A stretch of 64,000 nt of DNA from Nocardioides malaquae. GTDB taxonomy: Bacteria; Actinomycetota; Actinomycetes; Propionibacteriales; Nocardioidaceae. The notes beneath the pieces were generated by a model, which was not told the DNA's origin, made no database searches, and saw only the letters and a list, made by a program, of their open reading frames with translations. The stretch spans positions 153,705-217,704 of the forward strand of contig NZ_JADCSA010000006.1 in assembly GCF_015070385.1 (NCBI RefSeq), written 5' to 3'. Shown piece by piece: positions 28,484 to 39,937 of this stretch; the first letter of the stretch is position 1; every line of letters starts with the position of its first letter. The position numbers were made by a program, and so were the translations under genes.

Positions 28484-30255
28484 GCACCGACAGCTCCGCG
28501 GCCCGTCCCGCGATCATCGGCAACTGCTCCGGCTTCTACGGCGACCGGCTGTCCGCCTTCCGCGAGATGCTCGAGGGGGGACCGCTCGACTACCTGACCG
28601 GCGACTACCTCGCCGAGCTGACCATGCTCATCCTGGGCCGCGACACCTTCAAGGACCCGAACCTCGGCTACGCCCGCACCTTCGTACGCCAGTGCGAGGA
28701 CGCGCTGGGCACCGCGCTGGAGAAGGGCGTCAAGGTCGTCACCAACGCCGGCGGACTCAACCCCGCCGGCCTGGCCGACAAGCTGCGTGAGGTCTCGACC
28801 GGGCTCGGCCTGGACGTGAAGATCGCCCACGTCGAGGGCGATGACCTGCGACCGAAGTCGGCCGAGCTCGGCTTCACGAACGCGCTGACCGCCAACGCCT
28901 ACCTGGGTGGCTTCGGCATCACCGCTGCGCTCAACGCCGGCGCCGACGTCGTCGTGACCGGCCGCGTGACCGATGCCTCGGTGATCGTCGGCCCCGCCGC
29001 CGCCCACCACGGCTGGACGCTCGACGACCACGACGCGATCGCCGGCGCGATGGTCGCCGGCCACGTCATCGAGTGCGGCACCCACGCCACCGGTGGCAAC
29101 TTCTCGGGCTTCCTCGCGCTGCCGAAGGGCGCGCGGGCGAAGGCGATGGGCTTCCCGATCGCCGAGATCGCCGCCGACGGCGCCAGCGTGATCACCAAGC
29201 ATGCCGGCACCGGCGGCGCGGTCACCGTCGACACCGTCACCGCGCAGCTGGTCTACGAGATCCAGTCCGGCCTCTACCTGGGCCCCGACGCCACCGCCGA
29301 CCTGACCTCGATCGAGGTCAGCCAGGAGGGCGAGGACCGGGTCGCGATCGCCCACGTGACCGGCCAGGCCCCGCCGGAGACCCTCAAGGTCTGCGTCAAC
29401 GAGCTCGGGGGTTGGCGCAACTCGATGGAGTTCCTGATCACCGGCCTCGACACCGACGAGAAGGTCGACTGGATCAAGCGCCAGGTCACCGAGGCGTGGG
29501 GCGACAAGGCTCCCGCCACGGTCGTCTGGTCCGAGGGCCCGCCGCCCGTCGACGACCCGGCCACGATGGCCGAGGCCGCCACGATCCTGCGGGTCATGTG
29601 CCTCGACGCCGACGCCAAGGTTGCCGGCAAGGGCTTCACCGCCCCCGCCGTCGAGATCGCGCTTGCCTCCTACCCCGGCTGCACCCTCGTCGGCCCGCCC
29701 ACCCCGGCATCGCCCTACGGCATCTACCGCCCGGAGTACGTCTCCCGCAGCGAGGTCGCGCACACCCTCGTGCACGCCGACGGCACCCGGGAGCTCATCG
29801 CCGACCCCACCGCGTACGCCCCGCTCGACGGCGTCGCTGACGCCGGCCGCACGGCCTCCCGCGGGGCCGCGACGGTCGTGCCCGCCACCGCCGAGGGTGA
29901 GACCGTCCCGCTGGGTCGCCTCGTGCACGCCCGCTCCGGCGACAAGGGCGGCAACGCCAACCTCGGCCTCTGGATCCCGCGTGACAACGGGGCCGAGTCC
30001 GACGTGAAGTACGCCGCCCGGGTGGCCTGGCTGCTCGACTTCGTGACGCCCGAGCGCGTCCGCGAGCTCGTGCCCGAGGCCGCCGACCTCGACGTCGACG
30101 TCTACGCCCTGCCCCAGCTGGGCGCCGTCAACGTCGTCATCCACCGCCTGCTCGGGGCAGGCGTCGCCGCGTCCACCCGCGTCGACCCCCAGGCCAAGGC
30201 CCTGGGCGAGTGGGTCCGATCCCGTTTCGTCACTGTCGAAGGAGGCCTGCTGTGA
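28480..30255 (+). CDS. Acyclic terpene utilisation AtuA-like protein (DUF1446)
   Basis: A 591-residue cytoplasmic protein. The N-terminal DUF1446/AtuA domain has GNCSGFYGDRLSAFREM, DYLTGDYLAELTMLIL, VVTNAGGLNPAGLA and GRVTDASVIVGPAAAHHGW; the C-terminal about 110 residues form the second AtuA-like domain with VPLGRLVHARSGDKGGNANLG. AtuA is required for citronellol/geraniol catabolism in Pseudomonas, but its reaction is not established. Here it lies between TIGR03084 and an acyl-CoA dehydrogenase, followed by a biotin carboxylase pair, matching the general logic of branched acyl-CoA breakdown. Confidence 0.88.
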   Translation: MSTDSSAARPAIIGNCSGFYGDRLSAFREMLEGGPLDYLTGDYLAELTMLILGRDTFKDPNLGYARTFVRQCEDALGTALEKGVKVVTNAGGLNPAGLADKLREVSTGLGLDVKIAHVEGDDLRPKSAELGFTNALTANAYLGGFGITAALNAGADVVVTGRVTDASVIVGPAAAHHGWTLDDHDAIAGAMVAGHVIECGTHATGGNFSGFLALPKGARAKAMGFPIAEIAADGASVITKHAGTGGAVTVDTVTAQLVYEIQSGLYLGPDATADLTSIEVSQEGEDRVAIAHVTGQAPPETLKVCVNELGGWRNSMEFLITGLDTDEKVDWIKRQVTEAWGDKAPATVVWSEGPPPVDDPATMAEAATILRVMCLDADAKVAGKGFTAPAVEIALASYPGCTLVGPPTPASPYGIYRPEYVSRSEVAHTLVHADGTRELIADPTAYAPLDGVADAGRTASRGAATVVPATAEGETVPLGRLVHARSGDKGGNANLGLWIPRDNGAESDVKYAARVAWLLDFVTPERVRELVPEAADLDVDVYALPQLGAVNVVIHRLLGAGVAASTRVDPQAKALGEWVRSRFVTVEGGLL

Positions 30256-31424
30256 CGGCAGTCGCCGAAGAACTCTCCTCGGTGGAGGACCGCGCTGCGC
30301 TCAAGGCCGCAGCTGCCGAGTTCACCCGCCGGGAGATCGCCCCCCACATTCAGGAGTGGGAGGACGCCGGTGCCCTCCCGCGCGAGCTCCACGTCAAGGC
30401 CGCGGCCGCCGGGCTGCTCGGGGTCTCGTTCCCCGAGTCCGTCGGTGGCTCCGGCGGCGGGCTGCTCGACACCGTCGCGCTGCAGGAGGGCATGTTCTCC
30501 GAGGGCGCGACCTCGGGCCTGATGTCCGCGCTGTTCACTCACGGCATCGCCTGCCCGCACATCGTGGCGCACGGCTCCGACCACCTGATCGACACGTACG
30601 TCCGCCCCACGCTCGCCGGCGAGATGATCGGTTCGCTCGGGATCACCGAGCCCGGCGGCGGCTCCGACGTCGGCAACATCCGCACCACCGCGGTGCGTGA
30701 GGGTGACCACTGGGTGATCAACGGGTCGAAGACCTTCATCACCTCCGCCACCCGTGCCGACTTCGTCACCACCGCCGTCCGCACCGGTGGCCCGGGCGCC
30801 GGCGGCATCTCGATGATCGTGGTGCCGACCGACACCCCCGGCTTCACGGTCGACCGCAAGCTGCAGAAGATGGGTTGGCACTCCTCCGACACCGGAGAGA
30901 TCTCCTACGTCGACGTGCGCGTGCCGGTGCAGAACCTGGTCGGCGACGAGAACGCCGGCTTCTGGTACATCGCCGAGCAGTTCGTCGTCGAGCGGATGGC
31001 CCTGGCCATCCACGGCTACGGCATCGCCGAGCGTTCGCTCGCCCTGACGGTCGACTACTGCCGTGAGCGTGACACCTTCGGCAAGCCGCTGATCAGCCGC
31101 CAGGTGGTGCGCCACAAGCTCGTCGAGATGCGTCGCCAGGTGGAGGCCGCCAAGGCCTACACCCACCTCGTCGCCCAGCAGTACGTCGACGCCGGAGGCC
31201 CCACCGAGGCCGTCATCGCCCAGGCGTGCCTGGCGAAGGAGACCGCCTGCAACGCCGCGACCTACGTCTGCGACCAGGCCGTGCAGCTGCACGGCGGGAC
31301 CGGCTACATGCACGGCACCGAGGTGGAGCGGCACTACCGCGACGCCCGGCTGCTGCCGATCGGTGGAGGCGCCACCGAAGTGCTCACTGACCTTGCCGCC
31401 AAGCTGTTGGGATATGCGAAATGA
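30252..31424 (+). CDS. Acyl-CoA dehydrogenase
   Basis: A 390-residue FAD enzyme that introduces a 2,3-double bond into an acyl-CoA. Typical segments are GSLGITEPGGGSDVGNIRTTAV, WVINGSKTFITSATRADF, ERMALAIHGYGIAERSL, and the C-terminal QLHGGTGYMHGTEVERHYRDARLLPIGGG. The GTG at 30252 overlaps the upstream stop. By neighbourhood it would precede the carboxylase step, like AtuD or isovaleryl-CoA dehydrogenase. Confidence 0.92.
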   Translation: MTAVAEELSSVEDRAALKAAAAEFTRREIAPHIQEWEDAGALPRELHVKAAAAGLLGVSFPESVGGSGGGLLDTVALQEGMFSEGATSGLMSALFTHGIACPHIVAHGSDHLIDTYVRPTLAGEMIGSLGITEPGGGSDVGNIRTTAVREGDHWVINGSKTFITSATRADFVTTAVRTGGPGAGGISMIVVPTDTPGFTVDRKLQKMGWHSSDTGEISYVDVRVPVQNLVGDENAGFWYIAEQFVVERMALAIHGYGIAERSLALTVDYCRERDTFGKPLISRQVVRHKLVEMRRQVEAAKAYTHLVAQQYVDAGGPTEAVIAQACLAKETACNAATYVCDQAVQLHGGTGYMHGTEVERHYRDARLLPIGGGATEVLTDLAAKLLGYAK

Positions 31425-33067
31425 CCGAGACCACCACTGAAGCCACCGAGGCCGAGGCCACGGAGGAGCTCACCGTCGAGGAGCAGCGCAGGGCCCATCT
31501 GCTCGGCAAGCTCGCCGACCTCGACTCCCAGCACGCGAAGGCCGTCGCCGGAGGTGGCGAGAAGTACATCGAGCGCCACCACAAGCGCGGCAAGCTGCTG
31601 CCGCGTGAGCGCATCGAGCTGCTCATCGACGAGGGCACCGCGTTCCTCGAGCTGAGCCCGCTGGCCGGCTGGGGCTCCGACTTCACCGTCGGCGCCTCCA
31701 CCGTCTGCGGCATCGGCGTCGTCGAGGGCGTGGAGTGCATGATCTCCGCCAACGACCCCACCGTGAAGGGTGGCGCCTCGAACCCGTGGACGCTGAAGAA
31801 GACCTTCCGGGCCGCGCAGATCGCCGAGGAGAACAACCTTCCGCAGATCTCCCTGGTCGAGTCGGCCGGTGCCGACCTGCCCACGCAGAAGGAGATCTTC
31901 ATCCCCGGCGGAAAGATCTTCCGCGATCTGGCCCGCGCCTCGGGTCGTCGCCAGCCCACCATCGCGCTGGTCTTCGGCAACTCGACCGCCGGTGGCGCCT
32001 ACGTGCCCGGCTTGAGCGACTACACCGTCATGGTCAAGGAGCAGGCGAAGGTCTTCCTGGCCGGCCCGCCCCTGGTCAAGATGGCCACCGGTGAGGAGAC
32101 CGACGACGAGGAGCTGGGTGGCGCCGAGATGCACGCCCGCATCTCGGGCCTGGCCGACTACCTGGCCGAGGACGAGCGCGACGCGATCCGCCTCGGCCGC
32201 CGCATCGTCGCCCGCCTCAACTGGAAGAAGGCGCGTCCGGAGGGCGAGCGTACGGCTGCCGGTCTTTCTTGGGCAGAGCCCGAGCACGACCCGGAGACGC
32301 TGCTCGACCTGATCCCCACCGACCTCAAGGAGCCCTTCGACCCGCGTGACGTCATCGTCCGCATCGTCGACGGTGTCTCCGAGGGCAACGCCGTGCCCTT
32401 CGACGAGTTCAAGCCGCTCTACGGCTCCTCGCTCGTCACCGGGTGGGCCCGCCTGCACGGGCGCGAGATCGGCATCCTGGCCAACGCCCAGGGCGTCCTC
32501 TTCTCCGAGGAGGCGCAGAAGGCGACCCAGTTCATCCAGCTGGCCAACGCGAAGAACACCCCGCTGCTCTTCCTGCACAACACCACCGGCTACATGGTCG
32601 GCAAGGAATACGAGCAGGGCGGCATCATCAAGCACGGCGCAGCGATGATCAACGCGGTCTCCAACTCGACCGTGCCGCACATCTCCGTGCTGATCGGCTC
32701 GTCCTACGGCGCCGGCAACTACGGCATGAACGGACGCGCGTACGACCCGCGGTTCCTCTTCACCTGGCCCAACGCGAAGTCGGCCGTCATGGGTCCGGCC
32801 CAGCTCGCGGGCGTGCTCTCGATCGTCTCGCGTGCCGCCTCGGAGGCGAAGGGCAAGCCGTTCGACGAGGAGGCCGACGCCGGCATGCGTGCCTTCGTCG
32901 AGCAGATGGTCGAGGAGCAGTCGCTGCCCTACGTGCTGAGCGGGATGCTCTACGACGACGGCGTCATCGACCCCCGCGACACCCGCACCGTGCTGGGCAT
33001 CGCCTTCTCCGCCATCGACACCGTCCCCACCGAGGGCACCGACCGCTTCGGCGTCTTCAGGATGTGA
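31421..33067 (+). CDS. Acyl-CoA carboxylase beta subunit (carboxyltransferase)
   Basis: A 548-residue carboxyltransferase that moves CO2 from biotin to an acyl-CoA. Both crotonase-like halves are present, with NSTAGGAYVPGLSDYTVMVKEQAKVFLAGPPLVKMATGEE in the first and GSSYGAGNYGMNGRAYDPRFLFTWPNAKSAVMGPAQLAGVL in the second. The latter wording is close to 3-methylcrotonyl-CoA and geranyl-CoA carboxylases rather than propionyl-CoA carboxylase. It pairs with the alpha subunit 10 nt downstream. The substrate choice between leucine-type and terpene-type acyl-CoA is not settled. Confidence 0.92.
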   Translation: MTETTTEATEAEATEELTVEEQRRAHLLGKLADLDSQHAKAVAGGGEKYIERHHKRGKLLPRERIELLIDEGTAFLELSPLAGWGSDFTVGASTVCGIGVVEGVECMISANDPTVKGGASNPWTLKKTFRAAQIAEENNLPQISLVESAGADLPTQKEIFIPGGKIFRDLARASGRRQPTIALVFGNSTAGGAYVPGLSDYTVMVKEQAKVFLAGPPLVKMATGEETDDEELGGAEMHARISGLADYLAEDERDAIRLGRRIVARLNWKKARPEGERTAAGLSWAEPEHDPETLLDLIPTDLKEPFDPRDVIVRIVDGVSEGNAVPFDEFKPLYGSSLVTGWARLHGREIGILANAQGVLFSEEAQKATQFIQLANAKNTPLLFLHNTTGYMVGKEYEQGGIIKHGAAMINAVSNSTVPHISVLIGSSYGAGNYGMNGRAYDPRFLFTWPNAKSAVMGPAQLAGVLSIVSRAASEAKGKPFDEEADAGMRAFVEQMVEEQSLPYVLSGMLYDDGVIDPRDTRTVLGIAFSAIDTVPTEGTDRFGVFRM

Positions 33068-33077
33068 GTGAAAACCC

Positions 33078-35116
<2,039 letters not shown>

Positions 35117-35120
<4 letters not shown>

Positions 35121-36280
35121 CCGTTGCGTTCACCGAGCCCGAGGAGCGCGTCGCGCTGCGTGAGGCCGTCGCCAAGCTCGCCGGCAAGTACGGCCGCGAG
35201 TACGTCGAGAAGCAGGCCCGCGAGGGTGGCAAGACCACCGAGCTGTGGATGGAGATGGGCCGCAACGGCTTCCTCGGCGTCAACATTCCCGAGGAGTACG
35301 GCGGCGGTGGCGGCGGCATGTCCGACCTGGCCGCGGTGCTCGAGGAGGCCGCCGGCCAGGGTGCCCCGCTGCTGATGATGGTCGTGAGCCAGGCCATCTG
35401 CGGCTCCATCATCGGTCGCTACGGCACCGACGAGCAGAAGCAGCGCTGGCTGCCCGGCATCGCTGACGGCTCCATCACGATGGCCTTCGGCATCACCGAG
35501 GCCGACGCCGGCTCCAACTCCCACAACATCACCACCACCGCGAGCCGCGACGGTGACGAGTGGGTGCTCAAGGGCCAGAAGACCTACATCTCCGGTGTCG
35601 ACGAGGCGCAGTACGTCCTCATCGTCTCGCGCACCGAGGACGCGAAGACCGGCAAGCTCAAGCCGGCGCTCTTCGTGGTGCCGACCGACGCCGACGGCTT
35701 CTCCAAGCAGGTCATCGACATGGCCTGGTCGGCGCCGGAGAAGCAGTTCACCCTCTTCATCGACGACGTCCGGGTGCCCGCCGACGCGCTCGTCGGCGAC
35801 GAGGACGCCGGCCTGGTGCAGCTCTTCGCCGGCCTCAACCCCGAGCGGATCATGGGCGCGGCCTTCTCCTGCGGCATGGCGAAGTTCGCCATCGACCGGG
35901 CCGTGGAGTACGCCAAGACCCGCACCGTCTGGAAGGCGCCGATCGGCTCCCACCAGGGCATCGCGCACCCGCTCGCCAAGGCCAAGATCGAGCTGGAGCA
36001 GGCTCGCCTGCTGTGGCAGAAGGCCGCCGCGATGTATGACGCCGGTGACGACTTCGGTGCCGGTGAGTACGCCAACATGGCCAAGTACGCCGGGGGCGAG
36101 ATCGCCTGCACCGCCACCGACATCGCCGTCCACACCCACGGCGGCAACGGCCTCACCGTCGAGTACGGCCTGGCCAACATGATGGTCGCCGCCCGCCTCG
36201 GCCGGATCGCCCCGGTCAGCCGGGAGATGATCCTCAACTTCGTGGCGATGCACTCGCTGGGGCTGCCGAAGTCCTACTGA
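35117..36280 (+). CDS. Acyl-CoA dehydrogenase
   Basis: A 387-residue flavoprotein. It has FGITEADAGSNSHNITTTASRDGDEWVLKGQKTYISG, the substrate-side MGAAFSCGMAKFAIDRAVEYAKTR and C-terminal DIAVHTHGGNGLTVEYGLANM. It is the last gene of the TetR-headed operon, which therefore holds two different dehydrogenases with the carboxylase between them, consistent with two rounds of oxidation on a branched substrate. An 11-C tract and a terminator hairpin follow. Confidence 0.91.
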
Positions 36281-36613
36281 GTCACCCCCCCCCCCGCAGA
36301 ACCCGACAGCCGCCCGGCCACCTCCCAGCGCCGGGCGGCTGTCGTCTTTCCGGCCTCACGCACTCGATTCGGCAGGCATTTCGACCCGCGACATCGTCTG
36401 TCCCCGCTCAGCGGGGGCGGGTGGCGCCGTGAACTGCCTGCTGAATCGTGAGCCCCGGGCCCGGCCCATTGGCTCGCGAGCGCCTTGTCCTGGTTGCCGC
36501 CAGGTCAGTTCCATGATTGGCTCCTGGGGGCCGGTCGACAGCCCGCCGCAACACCCGCAGGACCGCTCAATCACATGGCCCGCGTCCGGCGTCGCGAGAG
36601 GAGTGAACTTCAG
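36281..36613. other. Non-coding stretch with poly-C tract and terminator
   Basis: No convincing gene lies in these 333 nt. It holds an 11-nt C run (36285-36295), a terminator hairpin (36305-36343), one copy of GCTGAATCGTGAG (36440-36452), and then the leader of the small membrane-protein gene. Confidence 0.6.
36305..36343 (+). terminator. Terminator of the catabolic operon
   Basis: A perfect 13-bp stem GACAGCCGCCCGG / CCGGGCGGCTGTC with a 13-nt loop, followed by GTCTTTCC, 25 nt after the last acyl-CoA dehydrogenase stop. Confidence 0.75.
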
Positions 36614-36706
36614 ATGTTTGGAATGGCCCTGCCCCTGATCATCATGGCGCTGACCTCGGCCATGGCCGTGGTGATCATCGTGATGACCACGACCCGTAAG
36701 CGTTGA
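36614..36706 (+). CDS. Small single-span membrane protein (30 aa)
   Basis: A 30-residue ORF, mostly one hydrophobic helix starting MFGMALPLIIMALTSAM and ending in the basic TTTRKR. GAGAGGAG lies about 10 nt upstream of the ATG, a good ribosome site. The composition (membrane helix plus positive cytoplasmic tail) is that of a genuine membrane microprotein or a hydrophobic toxin-like peptide. No homologue is recognised. Confidence 0.45.
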   Translation: MFGMALPLIIMALTSAMAVVIIVMTTTRKR

Positions 36707-36751
36707 TGGGATCAGTTGTCTCTCCATCCACTGCACATCGAGGTGATCATC

Positions 36752-36943
36752 ATGGACACGCTGGGCACGTGGCTGGGCCGCCATGGGTGGGTCGTCGTCA
36801 TCGCGGTGATGCTCCTGGTCGGCACTTGGTCCTTGGTGGACGAACAAGCGGCGAAGTGGGTGAGCACCGCGTTGCTCGTTTTGGGACTGATGGCGCTCGC
36901 CGCCTCGAGCCTGTGGCGCGGGTCGAGGTCTGCCCGTCGGTGA
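36752..36943 (+). CDS. Small two-span membrane protein (63 aa)
   Basis: A 63-residue ORF with two hydrophobic segments (about residues 9-25 and 34-54) and a basic C-terminus RGSRSARR. The ATG at 36752 is preceded by GAGGTGA; an ATG 36 nt earlier exists but has a poorer context. It follows the 30-residue ORF by 45 nt in the same direction, so they may be co-expressed. Function unknown. Confidence 0.45.
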   Translation: MDTLGTWLGRHGWVVVIAVMLLVGTWSLVDEQAAKWVSTALLVLGLMALAASSLWRGSRSARR

Positions 36944-37063
36944 AGTCTCCTTGTGAGCCGCTGAATCGTGAGGCGCTGCGCCCATTGTGCTGAGGCGTCG
37001 GAACCCGCTAGACATGATCAGTCGTGCTGGAGGGCGCGGCCGGGATCTTGGGAGGGAACCCAC

Positions 37064-38491
37064 ATGTCTGTGCGCACGCGCCTGCTCGCCACCACCCTGA
37101 CTCTCGCCGCTGCGCTGGTGGCGGCACCAGCTGCCCTGGTCCCCGGGGCGCAGGCCCTTCCCGACTCCCCTTCCGGGCGGAGCGTCGCCGACACCGACGG
37201 CCTGGTCCGGGCGCCCGAAGGGCGGCCCCAGGCTTCGATCGGCGACCTGACCGCCCCGGCCGGCTACGTGGAGTCCGAGTTCTTCCTCTCCGGCGAGGCC
37301 GACTCCTACAGCGAGGTCGGCGAGTGGGGGCCCGACGGCAAGTGGGAGGCTGAGGTCGACCGCGCCGACGTGCCCTTCACCACCCGGTTGATCGTCAACC
37401 GTCCGGAGGACCCGAGGCGCTTCAACGGCACGGTGTGGGTGGAGTGGCTCAACGTCAGCACGGGCGCCGACGTGGCGCCCAGCTTCGTCCAGGCTCGCGA
37501 CCGGATCCTGGCCAGCGGGGCCGCCTGGGTCGGGGTCTCCGCCCAGCGAGCCGGTGTGGAGGCCGCCAAGCGCAACGACCCGCGCTACGAGCCCCTGGAG
37601 ATCACCTCCGATGCCTTCAGCTACGACATCTACGCCCAGGCCGGGAGGGCCGTGCGCAAGCAGGCGGCCGAGATGCTCGACGGCCTGCGCCCGCGCAAGG
37701 TGATCGCCTCCGGTGAGTCGCAGTCGGCCTTCCGGCTGACGACCTACGTCAACGCCCTGCACCGTGCCGACCGGGTCTTCGACGGGTTCCTCATCCACTC
37801 GCGCTACGCGCCCTCCGCGCCGCTGGCCGAGGACGGCTTCTTCGGTGACTACTCGCCGACGATCCGCACCGACGTCGGCGTGCCCGTCTTCCAGCTCCAG
37901 ACCGAGGGCGACCTCGGCAACTGGGAGTCGGTGCGTCAGCCCAACCGCGGCAAGGTGCACACCTGGGAGGTGGCCGGTTCGGCCCACGCCGACGTCCACA
38001 CGGTCGAGTCGACGCTCGGCAAGGAGACCACCCCGGAGGGCGTGGCCTGGCTGATGGGCTGCGACAAGCCGGTCAACGACTTCCCCTTCCGCCACGCCGC
38101 CAACGCGGCCTACGCGGCGATGGACCGCTGGGTCACCTTCGGCATCCGTCCGCCCGCCGCCAAGCCGATCGAGATCGTCGACAACGTCATCCAGCGCGAC
38201 CGCGACGGCAACGCCAAGGGAGGCGTACGCCTGCCAGACCTCGACGTGCCGGTCGCCACCCACTCCGGGCTGGGCAACTCCTCGACCGAGGCGGGCAACT
38301 TCATCTGCGGCCTCTTCGGCACCACGAAGAGGTTCACCACGGAGCGGCTGAGCGAGCTCTACCCGACGCGCCACTCCTACGTGACCGCCTACACCGTGCG
38401 CACCATGCTGGCGGCGGCACGCGGCCACATGACCTGGTCCGACGCCCACGCCGCGATCGCTGCGGTGAGGAAGGCTCCGCTCCCTCGCTGA
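37064..38491 (+). CDS. Secreted alpha/beta hydrolase domain protein
   Basis: A 475-residue protein with a Sec-type signal peptide (residues 1-32, LLATTLTLAAALVAAPAALVPGAQA). The mature part is the large alpha/beta-hydrolase domain family with FNGTVWVEWLNVSTGADVAPSF, AWVGVSAQRAGVEAAKR and the nucleophile motif IASGESQSAFRL; a late His in AGSAHADVHT fits the acid-base residue. GGGAGGGAACCC precedes the ATG at 37064. Predicted extracellular esterase; substrate unknown. Confidence 0.82.
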   Translation: MSVRTRLLATTLTLAAALVAAPAALVPGAQALPDSPSGRSVADTDGLVRAPEGRPQASIGDLTAPAGYVESEFFLSGEADSYSEVGEWGPDGKWEAEVDRADVPFTTRLIVNRPEDPRRFNGTVWVEWLNVSTGADVAPSFVQARDRILASGAAWVGVSAQRAGVEAAKRNDPRYEPLEITSDAFSYDIYAQAGRAVRKQAAEMLDGLRPRKVIASGESQSAFRLTTYVNALHRADRVFDGFLIHSRYAPSAPLAEDGFFGDYSPTIRTDVGVPVFQLQTEGDLGNWESVRQPNRGKVHTWEVAGSAHADVHTVESTLGKETTPEGVAWLMGCDKPVNDFPFRHAANAAYAAMDRWVTFGIRPPAAKPIEIVDNVIQRDRDGNAKGGVRLPDLDVPVATHSGLGNSSTEAGNFICGLFGTTKRFTTERLSELYPTRHSYVTAYTVRTMLAAARGHMTWSDAHAAIAAVRKAPLPR

Positions 38492-38533
38492 CGCCTGCGA
38501 TTGCGGCTGTGCCGGCGCCCGACGGCGTGAGGC

Positions 38534-39244
38534 TCAGCTCTCGGCAAGGTCGAAGAGCACGATCGGGTCCGAGGTCGGGGCCTTCGACCCGCCGATCGGC
38601 TCGACGGTGATGCCGACGCCGGTGGCGTCGCGGGCGGAGCCGTCGAGCACCAGCGTCTGGTCAGGCGTGCGGGCCATGACGCCGGCGGGCACCATGTCGT
38701 CCTGCGGCGTGGCGAACCAGACCTGGTAGACCTTGCCGCGCGGCGGGGCGACCATGTCCTCGGTTAGCAGCACTGCGCGGTCCTGCGAGACCGAGCGCAC
38801 CACGGTGGCGCGACCGGCCTCCCCGAGGTCGACGACCTCACGCTGCGCGTCGTCGGCGGCGAGCACCCGCTCGGCCACCGTCGGGGTGTGGGTGGTGGAG
38901 TCAGGCCCGTCGCCCAGCGAGCTCCACACGGCCACGCCGGCGCCGGCGACCACGACGGCTGCCGCGGCGGCGAGCAGTCCGGCGCGCTGCCGCGGGAGTA
39001 CGCGGCGACGCACCACGGGCGGCAACGGACGGACCTGCGCGACCGCGCTGCGTACGTCGTCGGTCAGGGCCGGCGGTGCGGTCACCGCCGTGAGCTCGGT
39101 CAGCAGGGCGGCCGCCTCGCGCAACGAGTCGACCTCCTCGGCGCACTCCTCGCAGTCGGCCAGGTGGCGCTCGAAGTGCTCGCGCTCGGCGTCGTCGACG
39201 GCATCCAGGGCGTAGACGCCCGTGAGCAGGTGGAAGTCGCTCAT
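38534..39244 (-). CDS. rskA: Anti-sigma-K factor RskA
   Basis: A 236-residue membrane-bound anti-sigma factor. The N-terminal cytoplasmic zinc-binding anti-sigma domain has HLADCEECAEEV (HxxxCxxC), a single membrane span lies near residues 90-110 (AGLLAAAAAVVVAGAGVAVW), and the extracytoplasmic RskA domain follows. Regulated proteolysis of RskA releases SigK in mycobacteria. Its start overlaps the sigma-factor stop by 4 nt. Confidence 0.88.
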   Translation of the reverse strand: MSDFHLLTGVYALDAVDDAEREHFERHLADCEECAEEVDSLREAAALLTELTAVTAPPALTDDVRSAVAQVRPLPPVVRRRVLPRQRAGLLAAAAAVVVAGAGVAVWSSLGDGPDSTTHTPTVAERVLAADDAQREVVDLGEAGRATVVRSVSQDRAVLLTEDMVAPPRGKVYQVWFATPQDDMVPAGVMARTPDQTLVLDGSARDATGVGITVEPIGGSKAPTSDPIVLFDLAES

Positions 39245-39885
39245 GGTGTGCCCACCCCCAGGGTGTCTCGGAGCCTGATCAGGCCGTCTCGGATTCGGGT
39301 CTTGGCGGTGCCCAGTGGCACCTCGAGCATGGCGGCGACCTCTGTGTGGGTGTAGCCGCCGAAGTAGGCCAGCTCGACGGCCTCGCGTTGCATGGGTGTC
39401 AGCTCGGCCATCGCCCGACGGACCCTCTGGCCCTCGAGCGAGGCCTGTGCCGCCTCGAGCGTCTGGTCGTGGTCGACCTCGCGACTCTCGCGCTCCCAGA
39501 CCTGGTCGCGACGGGTGGCGCTCTCTGTGGAGCGCACCCGGTCGACCGCGGTGCGGTGCACGATCGTCATCAGCCAGGCCATCGCCGAGCCGCGGCTGCT
39601 GTCGTGGCGGGCGCTCTGGCGCCACACCTCCAGGTAGGCCTCCTGGGTGACCTCCTGCGCGTGGGCCGGGTTGCGGACCACCCGCAGGGCCATGCCGTAC
39701 GCCCTCGCGCTCGTCGCCTCGTAGAAGCGGGCGAAGGCTGCCTGGTCGCCGCGGGCCGAGGCGCGCAGCAGGTCGGCCAGCTCGGCCGGACCGACGGTGC
39801 CGGCCGTCGAGGCGGGGGCCAGCGCCCCCGAGGGCTCCGCGGGGGCGGAGTCCTCGGGGGGCGGCACGGGCCGGAGATGGTCCAC
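39241..39885 (-). CDS. sigK: ECF sigma factor SigK
   Basis: A 214-residue group 4 sigma factor. Region 2 is RASARGDQAAFARFYEATSARAYGMALRVVRNPAHAQEVTQEAYLEVWRQS and region 4 is LTPMQREAVELAYFGGYTHTEVAAMLEVPLGTAKTRIRDGLIRLRDTLG. The coupled downstream rskA and the fasciclin gene directly upstream reproduce the mycobacterial sigK-rskA-mpt70/83 association, which is the basis for the name. Confidence 0.88.
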   Translation of the reverse strand: MDHLRPVPPPEDSAPAEPSGALAPASTAGTVGPAELADLLRASARGDQAAFARFYEATSARAYGMALRVVRNPAHAQEVTQEAYLEVWRQSARHDSSRGSAMAWLMTIVHRTAVDRVRSTESATRRDQVWERESREVDHDQTLEAAQASLEGQRVRRAMAELTPMQREAVELAYFGGYTHTEVAAMLEVPLGTAKTRIRDGLIRLRDTLGVGTP

Positions 39886-39937
39886 GGCGATCCTCAGTAG
39901 GGGTGGTCGCTCAGGGGGTCGTCAGCACCTGAGGTGC

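Larger units (their letters stand above)
36440..36972. repeat. 13-bp direct repeat flanking the small-protein segment
   Basis: GCTGAATCGTGAG occurs at 36440-36452 and again at 36960-36972, bracketing about 507 nt that contain two tiny membrane-protein genes. No integrase or transposase is nearby, so an att-site or excision origin is speculation. Confidence 0.4.

Noticed and set aside
36429-36638. 69-codon ORF upstream of the 30-residue membrane protein
   Set aside because: Cys/Pro/Arg-rich without hydrophobic or domain character, and no good ribosome site.
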